From Gamarada debralockiae (taxonomy: Eukaryota; Ascomycota; Leotiomycetes; Helotiales; Hyphodiscaceae): 55,797 nucleotides of DNA. The notes under the pieces were generated by a model, which saw only the letters and a program-made list of their open reading frames with translations, searched no databases and had not been told where the DNA came from. The DNA lies in the NCBI GenBank assembly GCA_002803225.1, contig NXFV01000384.1:1-55797 (forward strand), written 5' to 3'. Position numbers and translations under genes: made by a program. Positions 44,747-55,612 of this stretch are shown here, piece by piece. Numbering within the stretch: position 1 is the stretch's first letter; each line of letters begins with the position of its first letter.

Positions 44747-45086
44747 TGTGACAGCTCTACACAACGGAGCCTCACGCATTGAAGACTCTGTGCGGAAGGT
44801 GCTGTATTTACAAAATTACTAAGCTAAGGAGAGAAGGAAAAGGTTCTGTAGGTACATAAGATATAATATGTCTCCAGGACGCGCTAGTGCACTAGGCTCT
44901 TGCATCAGACGCGTGAGTCACGCGTGGGCTACGCGTCGCCAGGCACAGTCAAGTGATATCTCAGGAAAATCCCGAGTGCATGTAATCTAAGCGAGGGTTC
45001 TTAAAATTGTAAGAACCACGTGACATGTCGCCAGAACTGTCTCAAATCGCCTGAACTAAGGTCAGGTGACAAATCGCCAGAACTAT
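44747..45086 (-). repeat. TGTGACAG...CTGTCACA repeat, copy B
   Basis: The element is inverted relative to copies A and C. It starts TGTGACAGCTCTACACAAC at 44747, contains GAAGACTCTGTGCGGAAGGT, AATTACTAAGCTAAGGAG and ACGCGTGAGTCACGCGT, and ends GTGACAAATCGCCAGAACTA at about 45086, where the expected CTGTCACA is degraded. The alignment with copy A extends through most of its length. It abuts the piggyBac relic. Confidence 0.7.
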
Positions 45087-45687
45087 ATTCTTTTATATAT
45101 GTATAATTAGTTTTGGAGAGCAGGTGTTCCTGAAGGAATTAGTAATTAGTACTCTGTTGTTGGTTGGAACTGCCTAATCGAGTATAGCCTGTATTTCCCC
45201 CTCTTTTGTGGTATAAGAGAGCTCTTTCGCTCCCTGTATTTTCAGCTCTTTAGATATCAGCTAGGTCCTAGAAATGCCACTATATTTCGCCCCACTCAGC
45301 TCAACTTTATATCTGTAATTGCAATTTGAATTCAAACATTAATAACTTCATAAAATGAGACTCGATTTAAATTAACTTTTTTATTAGCTGAAAGCCCTAA
45401 TCTAGGGCTATTTATATATAAAAGCCATTTAAATGCGACACGTAGTTGTTAAATAATTGCGAAGTGTTTGGAAGTGGTATTTGTTGGGGAACTAACACCT
45501 GGTGTTAGCTTGGGTGGCCCCACTTTTTTACACACCGGGTGTTTTTTTAATCACAACCCAAACTGGGAGCGGGAGCTTTGGCGTTCTTCCGGAAAAACCA
45601 TTTATTCCGGCCCGACGAAGTGTAGTCCTGGCTGCAGCTGAACGGATAACCTTACCCAGGTATTTACTATTTACTTTTAAATCCTAT
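45087..45687. other. Repeat-derived gene-free interval
   Basis: AT-rich. It includes a TATAA-box-like GTGGTATAAGAGAGCTC at about 45210, reminiscent of an LTR promoter, and an almost perfect palindrome CTAACACCTGGTGTTAG at about 45490. A frame at 45502-45771 has no domain. No complete element could be delimited. Confidence 0.45.
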
Positions 45688-45904
45688 CACCAGGGATTGA
45701 CAGAATTCGTGCACCACTTCAAAAAACCAACTCTTAATAACTTTAAAACGCAAAGTCCAAATGAACTATAAATTACACCAGCTTCATCATAAAAAAGGCG
45801 CCTTCAAATTTTGTACCAAAAGTTTTCGATATAAATAGTGTCTTGGAGAGCTGTGGTCGCGTCTTTTTTTTGAAGTGGTGCACGAATTCTGTCAACCCCT
45901 GGTG
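45688..45904. mobile_element. MITE with about 39-bp terminal inverted repeats
   Basis: The ends CACCAGGGATTGACAGAATT and, inverted, CACCAGGGGTTGACAGAATT extend to about 39 bp of inverted repeat with very few differences. Both ends are bordered by TAT (45685-45687 and 45905-45907), consistent with a TA-type target duplication. The interior of about 140 bp has no coding capacity. A Tc1/mariner-superfamily non-autonomous element is the most likely reading. Confidence 0.85.
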
Positions 45905-46341
45905 TATGTTGGGTGCTTGCTTAGTAATATCTTAGCTTGAACATTTTTCTTAGTTCAGTTAGGCGAGAGTAATTATAGTCGAAACGAGATTCCTGGCTCA
46001 TCAGTTCAGGCCTTGTCCGCTTCCCACCTTCGCTCACCCTTAAGTCTTCCCAACGTTGCCGATAATCTGCCCTGCTCGTCTTTCTGAACAACAGAAACAG
46101 ATTCTCTTCACGTTATGATCAACGTGTGATAACTACCTGTTATTGGTAAACCACGTTTTATCAATCGCTGTTAAACGTCAAGAAAGGTTTAAAAATGGTC
46201 GCCGTGGTCATGCGACGTCTGTTAATTCATTGCCGCTAGCACCATACACCTACCCTTCCCAAAAGTAGTTTTCGACACTGCTATCTAGGATAACTAGTCT
46301 TCCAGATGAAGTACGAGTCAAAAGAGGGGAAATAGATCACC
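45905..46341. promoter_or_regulatory. Upstream region of the HET gene
   Basis: No gene; contains the presumed promoter of the HET-domain gene directly downstream of a MITE insertion. No site is identified. Confidence 0.4.
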
Positions 46342-48801
46342 ATGGACACAAAACATCATGTTGAGGACAAGAATAAGCTTGAGAATCGTTCCGAGACATC
46401 TCGAAGCCGGTTTTCATATACGGCCGTGGCCACCGGGGGTCCAGGCAACGAGTCATCATCTTCCGAAGGAAACGATGAAGATGTTACGCGCTCGTATATC
46501 GCTAGAACGGCACGCGAATTGCGTGAATTCGAGTATCGTTTCCAAAATACTTCATCGCATCCTCAAGAGGAGAGTGATATTTCGGATTCTTACGATATCG
46601 CGTGGGAGCGTTTGAGGAACAAGAGGCAAGAAAGGATTTTCAATGACCGGAAGACTGAGTTGGTGGCAGAGTCAATTTCGAAGCTGGATGTATCAACGGC
46701 GCAATCTAATGATAACGGCCCGTTTCCGCCGAGCCAAAATGTCGGCTCGTCTGAAGCCAGTGATCAGCAGAGCAACAGCCCGCAACAAGGTCGAGCTATT
46801 GTAAAAGACGGAGAGCTAGAGAATAGGAATGTTTATGCATACAAGCTACTCGAAAAAGGCGTCGATGAGCACAGGCTGCTAGTCCTCCATCCTGCTTCCT
46901 TTTCGGACACAATACGAGTATCCCTCGTTCACGTTCTATTTTCTCAGCAGCCGATACTAGGATACGAAGCAATATCCTATGTTTGTGGCGACGTGACGAA
47001 GAATCTTGTCACAGTAAGAATCATCAATAGGGAAACTGGAAGGGACGAGGGACAGCTCAAGATTGGCCAAAATCTCGCACTTGCTCTTAGATATTTGCGT
47101 CTCACAGACAATCCTCGGACGATGTGGTGCGATGCTCTTTGCATCAACCAGCAGATCAATGATGAGAAAAGTGCAGAGATCCTGGCAATGAGTGATATCT
47201 ATCGCAATGCACAGAGGACTGTGGTTTGGCTTGGTCCAGAGGCCGATGAGAGTAGAGTTGCCCTGAAGACCTTGTCGCATCTCGGCAATCAAATAGCTTA
47301 TGAGGAAGGGGGTACTGTAGGCACTGCAACAGGGAAAGATCCAAATTGGTGCTTTGTGAATCGTCCACTGCCTTTCGACGATGCTACTTGGCGGTCTATC
47401 GGGAAGCTGATCGCTCGGACCTGGTTCAAGAGGCTGTGGATCTGGCAAGAGGTTGCACTAGCAGATGAGAAGGCGGCTATCGTTGTTTGCGGCTACGATC
47501 ATATGTTATGGGACTTATTTCGTCTTGCAGTCATGTGTCTCTACGTCAAACTAAGTCGTCCCACTGGAATGTCAGAAACCGAACTTCGATTATACGAGAC
47601 AGATCTATGCTCCGTCTCGAATCTCGTTCGGGCGAAGAACCTTGGAGACATTATGAACATCCTTGCGTTTACGCGGGATTGTCAGTGTTATGATGCGAGA
47701 GACCGTGTCTACGCAATCCTAAGCTTCCAGGATGAGCAACATTCCCTTTCCCGCTACATACAGCCCGATTATGGAAAAACCAAATTTGAAGTGTATTTGG
47801 ACCTATTCCTGGCATATCGCGAACATCTTAAATTTGCGTTAGATATTTTCGTCTTTTCTGGGCTGGGCAAAGGGGACACTCCAACATGGTTACCGGACTG
47901 GGAGGTACCAAAGAAGCAGCCTCCTACTTTGGAAGCTTGGGCGGCAGGACGTTCCGAAGCCAACTTCTCTTTCCTCAACAAAAAGACCATCAAGGTTTCA
48001 GGGATCTACTGTGGGACTATCAAGCGTTGTTCCGAACCATTCCCGCTTCAGTGCTCGCGTCAAGAAATGAACGCCATCATCCAGGACTGGCTGCCGACAA
48101 ACATAGAGACCTCCACCTATCCAACAGGGGAGAGCTCGTTAGATGCATTCACTGCAATGATTGCACACAACCATCTTCATGAGCGGCGGCCCAAAACCCC
48201 TTTCCTTCCAGACATATCGCAGGCTAGGCGGATCTTGAAGCGTGACTTTTTGCAAAAAAAAGATCCATACGCTGTTGATATGCACTATGGTCCACCTCAG
48301 TGGTATGATAATTACTATCTCTAGCTGCAGGATGTACTGCCAGGGTGCTCTCTCATTGAGACTGTCAATGGATATTTCGGTCTAGCTCCAGAAATAGCCA
48401 AGCCAGGCGATGAGATCCACGTTATCCTCGGATGCAATGTCCCTATGATCCTCAGAGCTGAGGAAAATAATGAATTTTCAGTAGTGGGACACTCTTATGT
48501 GACAGGACTCATGGATGCAGAAGCATTACTTGGGCAGTTACCAGATGACTGGCGTGTGGTGTACTTTGAAAAAATTGCGAATGGTATGTGCTTCGCAAAC
48601 AAACGGAGTATTTCGCCGGACACGCGAAACGATCCGCGCCTTGGAGCGCTGCCTCCAAATTGGAAGCAGGCAAGCTATCATGACGACCAATTATGTTGGT
48701 TCAATACTATCACGAAGGAGTACTGTTGGCCTGACCCTCGGCTGACGCCACAGGCACTTAGAGACCGTGGAGTCGCCGTCAAAGACCTCATCTTAGTCTA
48801 G
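46342..48801 (+). CDS. HET-domain (heterokaryon incompatibility) protein with two C-terminal WW-like modules
   Basis: HET domains trigger programmed cell death in fungal non-self recognition. After a disordered, acidic N-terminus (1 to about 170), the HET domain occupies roughly 207-370: YEAISYVCGD, MWCDALCINQQ, AMSDIYRNAQRTVVWLG and FKRLWIWQEVALA. The family region continues with RDRVYAILSF and YIQPDYGK. At 48322-48324 an in-frame TAG occurs, but the same frame runs on to 48801 with NGYFGLAPEIAKPGDEIHVI, the usual HET-protein C-terminal segment. Either the gene is broken, or a 51-nt intron (48274-48324, weak GTTGAT donor, CTCTAG acceptor) removes the stop in frame, giving 802 residues. The last 90 residues hold two WW-like units: LPDDWRVVYFE...NDPRL (second Trp lost) and LPPNWKQAS...CWPDPRL (both Trp present). 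Confidence 0.85.
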
Positions 48802-50960
48802 CATAAAGTTACAAGACCCAACTTAAATGGGGAGCCGGATGGACATAGTATAATTTTAGGTTTGTTTGTCAAAAAGATTGAAGTGCGGAAAATATTCTAG
48901 CAACTCTCTTCAATGTATCATTCTGTGGACTAATCAAGTCCCAGATTTGGATTCTCGAAAGACCGTTGCAACAAAATTGAGATGGTGACTTGTCATGGCA
49001 GTGGCATATTCTACATGCTCGGTGGTTGTGGAGCAGGAGTGGACCGACCATTTGGATCTGGTCGATCGTTTCATACTTTGGCCGAGAGAAGCGAGCGTCC
49101 GAGGTGCCAGCACTGTGCCGGCTGTGAATTGTCGACGACCATTCACAATTCTCTGTAGAGATTTCGGAGCAACCAAGAAACTAGAGCGCGAATGAAGGCG
49201 CATTCTTATCACGGAGCTATCGGCTTCTTGCGGACTCAATTGCGTTTCTATGCAGCGGCGAACCTATCATAGAAAAGTGATGAATACAAGAAACTGCATG
49301 GTTTGCGCCACGATAGCGGTGGATTGGAATGGCGTCTAGGCTACAACTCCTTGTGACCAATGCAAAGGATTCCTTGCTGCACATCGACTGATCCGACGCT
49401 GCGGCTGAAATAACATACTCTTTTGATAAGCCCTAGCTCGTGCCACGTATGCATGCTCTGCGGTGAAACGTTCGCCTCAGCCAAACTCATCTGCTCGGTG
49501 AAGATTACTCCGTGGCGCCATTGCATTACGTCCCTCAAATGTTCAAACCTCCGTTTTTGGCATAGTAAAATTGACAAGTGGGACTAAATTCTATCCACAC
49601 CAAAACACCCTATAGACCCTAACATATATCAAATGAAACTTCTAAGTAACCTATATTTAAGATTCATAAGCAAAAATATTTAGAACAATTTAATAGTATT
49701 CTTCGATAATAAAGTAAAACTTTACTCTTTAGTTAAGGAGATATTTAAGGTCTAAAGAGAGTGTGTGAAAACTCAAGCAAATTTTAGTAGGGGTTGGCCG
49801 TCCCTTCGAATTTATACAGTAATTACGTCGCGACCGTAGAATATAATTTTAAGGCGGGGACGCTAAATTACAAGCAGCTATCGAATCAAAAGCGCTCCAC
49901 CCATGTTTTTGTGTATTTAACTAATTTACAAGTAAAATTGGGATGTGTTGCACATGACTTTTGGTGTAAAATCAGCTAAGAGCACAGACTTATGTCCACA
50001 TACTGTACCTTTGCGCCTTAGTGCTTAAAACCAAGAATGGCGGGGCCTTAGAAACACTCCAAATTTTCCAGTAGAATATCATAGATAAGATTAGAAACCA
50101 AAGATTAATGTGGTAGTATTTACAGAACGGACCTTTCTTTTACTAAAAGTTCGTTCCCCGTATTTGTGGAGCCTGATGGTGTGTCGTTAGGCCTTAGTTT
50201 AGAAAGCGGACCCCGGCTTGCAGGAGTAGTTTGCAAACTTGTATGCAGTCTTATTAGTCGATTAGCAACGAGATATTTAATAAAAGGCAGGGTGTGGTGA
50301 AAATTCAGGGCTATTCAAGACCATGGAAATGGCGTGAAGAAAGCACCAAATAATATTGTTGATTTTTATAAAGGTATTTTAAATCCTTGGTTTAGGGGCT
50401 ACGGCTGTGTAATTCTTGCTTTAGGGTATTTGACGAAGAGAAACTTGTGTTTTTCGAAGACTTCGGGGCACCTATCGATTTTTGAAATTTTATGAGCACT
50501 GTGACCTTTATGATAGATCGGATTTTGGCCGATCGCGGACAGGGGCTGTTCACCACTCGGAACAAGTCTTTTGGAGGCTTGACCCAAGAGGGAGTAGTGA
50601 GGTGGGAGTTGGTGCAGGGGAAGGGATAAGTTCAGAGAATCAATAGGGGATTTTCAGCCTTTAGATATCGTTAGTCGCCTCCGAACCCTTCAAATTTGCG
50701 ACCGGCTTTTGCGCCGTCCGGTATTTTGTACTTTTCTCTTAGGGCAAATATGTCCACCACTTGAGGGTTCTAAAGCACGGACCGAGCAAGGGCTTTGGGC
50801 CAATAAGTGCGCTGTTTTGATCGGCTTTGTATGTGGAAAGCTCTTGAAGTATAAACCCTCAAGGGCTGGACTTATTTGCCTTGGGAGAAAGATATTGTGT
50901 TTTACCCTTTAGCTTTTCCATTACTGCTCTATCGCTGAGTCTGTATATACAACAGAAACG
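48802..50960. other. Long AT-rich gene-free interval
   Basis: Between the HET gene and the membrane-protein gene. Minus frames at 48934-49239 and 49341-49577 are short and have no domain. From 49560 to 50400 the DNA is strongly AT-rich with many in-frame stops, like decayed (possibly RIP-mutated) repeat sequence; no terminal repeats could be defined. Confidence 0.45.
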
Positions 50961-52493
50961 ATGTACCCTTGGAAGGAATCGCTCTCTTCTTGGGCTGATC
51001 GAACTCACCTCCATGTCGATGCACTTGGCCTTGTCACGATTCTCGGGGCTGATGAAATCAATGCCAGTGTAGGGCGGCTTGTTCCTAGCCGATATGTCGA
51101 GTTTTTGCCCTTACTAGGCGCCTTCGTCATCGCCAGCAACCGCTTCGTACAAAAAACGACAGGATTCACCCTTTATAATGTGTCAAGCGGATATCTAACC
51201 ACGGAACTAGCTGGTTGGCTCTTCAGATGGCTCAAAGCACAAAACTTTCATCAAATACACCATAAAGTGTCCTGGACATTGGAGAAACAGCCAACGAGAT
51301 GGACGGATTTCGTGGTTGGGTTCGGGCTCATAGGGTTGCCTTGCAACGGGATGCTAGCTGCGCTGACTGTGCTTTCGGGAGACTGGTGGGGCTTTGCGAA
51401 TGCTATGGCTATGATAATCTCTGTGGTCGTCCGAGTTGTCCTGGTGTGGCAAAATCGTGCTGGAATCGATAAAAGGATCGCGAAACTCGAGAAAGAGTGG
51501 GAGGTCACGTGCAACGAATACAAAAAAGCATACACAGAATATGAAAGAGCACTCGCAGAGTACCAGGCATTGAAAGAGATCAAGCCCTTGGTCCCTCCCA
51601 AAAGGCCGGAGGAACCCAAAGACAGAGTGACAATGATTGTCGTGATGGATGACTCCAAGGTCATCACCATGGATGCGCCTGAACGCCTGATAGGGCCCGT
51701 TTTCGCCGCGAATCCTGCAGTCCCCAATCCTCACGTGTACGCAATCTTCCGATGGATTGGCTGGACAGCCTTCGCCGTTCATATTGTTAGCATTGGGATG
51801 GCCGCTCTGCCTGCTCAGATATGCACCATTGTTTTGCTTCTCGCCTCAACTATCCTGAATGTTTCTAAGTTCGGCTGTGACGATTCGAAAATCTGGAGCA
51901 ATGTGAAAAGGGCTTGGAAGCGGATGACAACGACAAAGCATCAGAATTTCAACACCGTGTCCCGGCCTGCCGAGGAAATTACTTGCTGGATTAGTTCGAG
52001 CCTGAAGGCTGTTTGTTCCAAATACCCCATCGAATATGAAGACTTTGAAGATGGAAATCCTAATGAGAGTCCTGACGAAAAGCCTGACGCTGCCATTGCT
52101 AGTGAAGTGCACAATCCCAACGCGGAAGGCATTGCGAAAACTCTCTGGAGGAAAATTTGGCGCCGTGGTCTAGCAAAACTCGATGAAGAAGCCAATAGTC
52201 AGACAGAAAGTCACCGTAAGACTCAGGAAAGGGAAACAAAGAAGAGAAGTGAACGGCGTCAAGATCTTTATGTATGGCTTAACCTCACCGACATGGAATT
52301 GGAAAGCATGAAAGTGTGGAATTTATTTCTACATGTCAATGACGCTAGTCGGGGGTGGTGGAATGAGTTCGAGAGGAAGAGAAAAGTGCATAAAAGGAAG
52401 AGAGGAGTATTGAGAAAGATAGAAGAACCTGAGAGGAATAAAATCCTAGGGCGACTCCTAAGAGAAGAGAAAGAGAATGTAGCGGAAGCATAG
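50961..52493 (+). CDS. Uncharacterised four-helix membrane protein with coiled coil
   Basis: This single-exon, 510-residue protein has no named family that I know. Four hydrophobic segments are apparent: about 115-138, 142-164 (WWGFANAMAMIISVVVRVVL), 262-282 and 284-302. Between the second and third lies a heptad-like helix, 170-207 (RIAKLEKEWEVTCNEYKKAY), a Pro-rich turn and a small beta-like stretch (RVTMIVVMDD). The C-terminal 200 residues are highly charged, with acidic (344-360) and Lys/Arg-rich parts, probably cytosolic. Codon use and uninterrupted length argue for a real gene. It lies between a HET gene and a convergent unknown gene in a transposon-rich island, so a role in recognition or stress is conceivable but unproven. 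Confidence 0.75.
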   Translation: MYPWKESLSSWADRTHLHVDALGLVTILGADEINASVGRLVPSRYVEFLPLLGAFVIASNRFVQKTTGFTLYNVSSGYLTTELAGWLFRWLKAQNFHQIHHKVSWTLEKQPTRWTDFVVGFGLIGLPCNGMLAALTVLSGDWWGFANAMAMIISVVVRVVLVWQNRAGIDKRIAKLEKEWEVTCNEYKKAYTEYERALAEYQALKEIKPLVPPKRPEEPKDRVTMIVVMDDSKVITMDAPERLIGPVFAANPAVPNPHVYAIFRWIGWTAFAVHIVSIGMAALPAQICTIVLLLASTILNVSKFGCDDSKIWSNVKRAWKRMTTTKHQNFNTVSRPAEEITCWISSSLKAVCSKYPIEYEDFEDGNPNESPDEKPDAAIASEVHNPNAEGIAKTLWRKIWRRGLAKLDEEANSQTESHRKTQERETKKRSERRQDLYVWLNLTDMELESMKVWNLFLHVNDASRGWWNEFERKRKVHKRKRGVLRKIEEPERNKILGRLLREEKENVAEA

Positions 52494-52811
52494 CCGGATC
52501 GAATGACTGGGTCGAATAATAGGGCTTAATGTGGAGTTCATTCTGTAGCTTAGTTAATTTGGATCTGCCCACATATCACACTGAGATCGCTGACACGGCG
52601 TCGTAAAAATCCATTTCAACTTTACGCAATCACGCTGAAATCTTGTTAACGCTAATTAAATCATCGCATATGAGGGCAAAATCCATTATGAGATGTCCGC
52701 GATAGTAGTAGCCGCTCTATAAAAACATCATACAACAGATTGGGAAAACTGAGTAGATGCCCCGCGCATATTATAGTGGAAAAACTGTAGATTTCGGTGG
52801 TCCATAGGTCT
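52494..52811. other. Convergent intergenic interval
   Basis: 318 bp between two convergent stop codons. AT-rich; polyadenylation signals of both genes expected. Nothing else seen. Confidence 0.5.
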
Positions 52812-54236
52812 CTAACCTGTCTTAGCAACTGCACTCGGGGGCACATCCATCTTCCGCAAAATATCAGGATCTGCTAGGAACTCCGGGCTTCCAACAACGT
52901 CCTGTACCAAACTTAGAACGCTCCGTTCAATGACGCTAATGGAGCCGTTTGGCTTCTCCTTCACTGTCATTACACGCGCTAAATAGTGCAGTATGCTCTG
53001 TAACGTCTTCTCCTTCTCATCCCGGGTTCTGGGTCCTGAAGCATTGACGCCTTCGGCGAGTAGGGCAGGCATATACGTCGGCTGCACAGCCGGCTCGGTA
53101 ATCGACCCATCGACGTTGAGCGAATGGACGAGTGTGTCTTTGGTAGAACTGTCGAGAGACCTCCATGCTGCATCGTACAACTGGGCTGTGTCTAGGCTTG
53201 CGACACCGCCCATGCACAGCAATCGCATCAGCGCCCGGTCTTGCGTGTCTTTGACGTTGAGCGCTCGGAAGCCCTTCTTATTGAGCATGTTACAGCGTCG
53301 GACCAATATCAGGTCATAACCATCGCGCAATCCAAGGGCACCAGAAATAATAGACTTGGCGACGTCATAGACATTGTAGTATGCCTCGAAGATCGGTTCG
53401 ATCAGCTTTTTTGCACACGTCCAATCCATGTGACCGGCGGCGCCTGAAATATCGAGTAACTGCTCCATGAACCTTGATTCAAACGCATGTTCCTTGCCTT
53501 TCATTTTCAATAAACCAGACAAACATGCAGGTGGATTCTCCGCTTGAGCTAGCTGGCCAAAATTGAATTCGGCTCCCAACTCGATGCCGGCAATAATGTC
53601 AGCCTTATGCTCAAGAGTAAGGCCGACACGGAGTTCGGCGCTCAACTCTTTGTCTGTGACGGTAGGAGCCTTGTGCTCAAGAGGAGGGCAGTCCAGACAC
53701 GGAATGAGACCAGTTTTGACCGCTTTGAGGAGAATGATATCATGATTGAGACCGGATATGTCTTCCTTTGTCTTGTCGTAGTAGTCTGTTGCGAGTTGAG
53801 GATCCTTGCCGAGGTCATTTACCACTATCGACGTGACCATAGCATATAGGTCTGCTTCGCTCGTGACACCTTTTCTAAACAACTCTCGCATCCAGTCAAA
53901 AGAGTCGCGCGCCAATTTAACAGTCTCTTGTTGCGTTCCAACAAAGGTTTCGTATTGTCCATTATGAAGCCATCGGAGGGCAAGGACGCTGACAAGAGTA
54001 CGGTTGACCTCATCATATTCTTCTCCGTATAGGATTCGCGAAGGGGAGGGTACTACGGGACGGGCGCTGGCACCGCTCCGATCACGGATAGAGTAGGCAC
54101 GCTTTAGGCGGTTCAATTCTTCGGGAAACTCATTCTGGATCAACTGTAGAAGCTTCTCATCGCTCATGGAGAAAAAATAATCGTAGTCGATGACATGAGC
54201 TCGGTGAATGGAGCCGGAGGTTGAGGGCTGCTCCAT
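52812..54236 (-). CDS. Uncharacterised 474-residue fungal protein
   Basis: This is a single open exon without signal peptide or membrane helix, mostly alpha-helical in character. The N-terminal 60 residues include an acidic helix (SDEKLLQLIQNEFPEELNRL). The middle has RWLHNGQYETFVGTQQETV, then SIVVNDLGKDPQL (about 137-149) and LNHDIILLKAV (163-173), and later GAAGHMDWTCAKKLIEPIF. The spacing of His, Asn-Asp-x2-Lys, His-Asp and Asp recalls an HD-type metal phosphohydrolase, but the canonical HD pair is replaced by ND, so this is only a hint. Similar proteins exist in many fungi as domains of unknown function, as far as I recall. No intron is needed and the frame is intact. Confidence 0.75.
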   Translation of the reverse strand: MEQPSTSGSIHRAHVIDYDYFFSMSDEKLLQLIQNEFPEELNRLKRAYSIRDRSGASARPVVPSPSRILYGEEYDEVNRTLVSVLALRWLHNGQYETFVGTQQETVKLARDSFDWMRELFRKGVTSEADLYAMVTSIVVNDLGKDPQLATDYYDKTKEDISGLNHDIILLKAVKTGLIPCLDCPPLEHKAPTVTDKELSAELRVGLTLEHKADIIAGIELGAEFNFGQLAQAENPPACLSGLLKMKGKEHAFESRFMEQLLDISGAAGHMDWTCAKKLIEPIFEAYYNVYDVAKSIISGALGLRDGYDLILVRRCNMLNKKGFRALNVKDTQDRALMRLLCMGGVASLDTAQLYDAAWRSLDSSTKDTLVHSLNVDGSITEPAVQPTYMPALLAEGVNASGPRTRDEKEKTLQSILHYLARVMTVKEKPNGSISVIERSVLSLVQDVVGSPEFLADPDILRKMDVPPSAVAKTG

Positions 54237-54344
54237 ATTCTCGCTTGCGTAGTTGTCAGTGTAGGTGGAGACGTTGCGAGCGCGGAAAAAGCGTAAGCGT
54301 GTCTTGCAACGACGACTAAATCAAATATAAGAGGATTCAGGTTA

Positions 54345-54856
54345 CAACGCTATCATTAACTAGTAATATATCGCGATTTTAAGCAACTTTCAAAAAACGC
54401 GAAATCGCGAAATGTTAGAAAAAAGAGCCACGTAAAGCTCGCCGACCACTTCCAAATAGATTACCTTTTATCCAATATTAATCTTTATATCCTATTTTAC
54501 CATTTTCTAAGTGGAATTTAAATATAGAGCTGTTTTAAGCTCGCGGTCGTAGGGTCCTTGAAATCGCGATTTGAGGCTCTGAAATAAATACGGTAACCCT
54601 ACGGCAGCCGAGCTGCGGGGTAAAAAAAGCGCAATTTTAATAATTTGCCTTTCTTTTAATAACTTTATTAAAACAGCTCTACTTGTGTATCCCCTTTATA
54701 AATAAATAAGCTATGCGACAGGTATATTTTAATGTAGTATAAAGCTATATAGAAGCCTGGTGGTCGAGATGCATATAGGCAGTTTTCGGATTTTGCACGA
54801 TTTCTCTAGAAAGTTGCTTAAAATCCCGATATATCACTAGTTTAATGGTAGCGTTG
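54345..54856. mobile_element. Non-autonomous TA-flanked element with about 45-bp inverted ends
   Basis: The left end, CAACGCTATCATTAACTAGT and following, is repeated inverted at the right end (read from outside CAACGCTACCATTAAACTAG); similarity continues through ATATATCGSGATTTTAAGCA and beyond. TA flanks both termini (54343-54344 and 54857-54858). The 512-bp element has no coding frame of note. It fits a Tc1/mariner-like MITE. It lies 100 bp upstream of the start of the 474-residue gene. Confidence 0.83.
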
Positions 54857-55047
54857 TATAAGTATGGCGGCTCATATGGACCTTTTTCCAAAAAACCGAA
54901 TTCGCTCACCGCCTTTGTAAAACTAGTACAGACTTCGCTTTTCTCACACCCTATCTCATGCCTAAGTAATAATAACGGCAAATGACTCGCATAACACCCA
55001 AAAAAATTTTTTATGACCCACATAACACCCTGAATATCTATACTACT

Positions 55048-55612
55048 TTAACCCCTTATATCTACCACTATCACATCACTACTACTATCTTCATCTACCT
55101 CCATTGCTTGCCAATCACGTGCCCTCTCTCCTCGCCTATTTTTTGCTATAGGGACGCCTGTACAACTCCTTGTATTATGGCCTGTTTGCTTATAGTTACT
55201 ATATTGTCTGGGTTGACGACTCTAAGCACCTTTCCTAATTCTCTTAGTCTTTGGTCGTCCACGAAGCTTACTAAGCTTAGGAGGGAGTATATTAGAGTCT
55301 GAAGGCAAGCCTTTAATAGAAATTGGCTTTATAGGAGTATGATAAGTCTTCTTATAAGACCTAATAGTATATACCTAGTGAAAATAAGTATATGGATCCT
55401 CTGCCTCAAATCGATAAGCTGTAATTGCATGAGTACAAGGCCTTGAGTACTCATAGAAGCTCATGCAAGTACAAGTCCTTTCCTGAAGGTTCACAATAAA
55501 CTTAGAACTAGAATTAGGAACTTGTACCTGATATATCTTATTTCCTGACTCAAAGACACAATACCGGCGACTGGATTTGAGGCGGTCCTTGAACTTAGCA
55601 AGAGGAACGTGT
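55048..55612 (-). pseudogene. C-terminal relic of a MULE (Mutator-like) transposase
   Basis: The minus strand reads LAKFKDRLKSSRRYCVFES, then a SWIM zinc finger CTCMSFYEYSRPCTHAI (C-x-C ... C-x-H), then an LPPKLSKLRGRPKTKRIRKG basic tail and a zinc-knuckle-like segment (QYSNYKQTGHNTRSC) with an acidic end. This is the C-terminus of fungal MULE transposases. Two in-frame stops (55375-55377 and 55222-55224) interrupt it, and the knuckle's expected first Cys is Tyr/Asn. The reading frame ends abruptly at about 55612, where copy C of the TGTGACAG repeat begins, so the catalytic part was cut off or displaced by that insertion. Confidence 0.85.
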
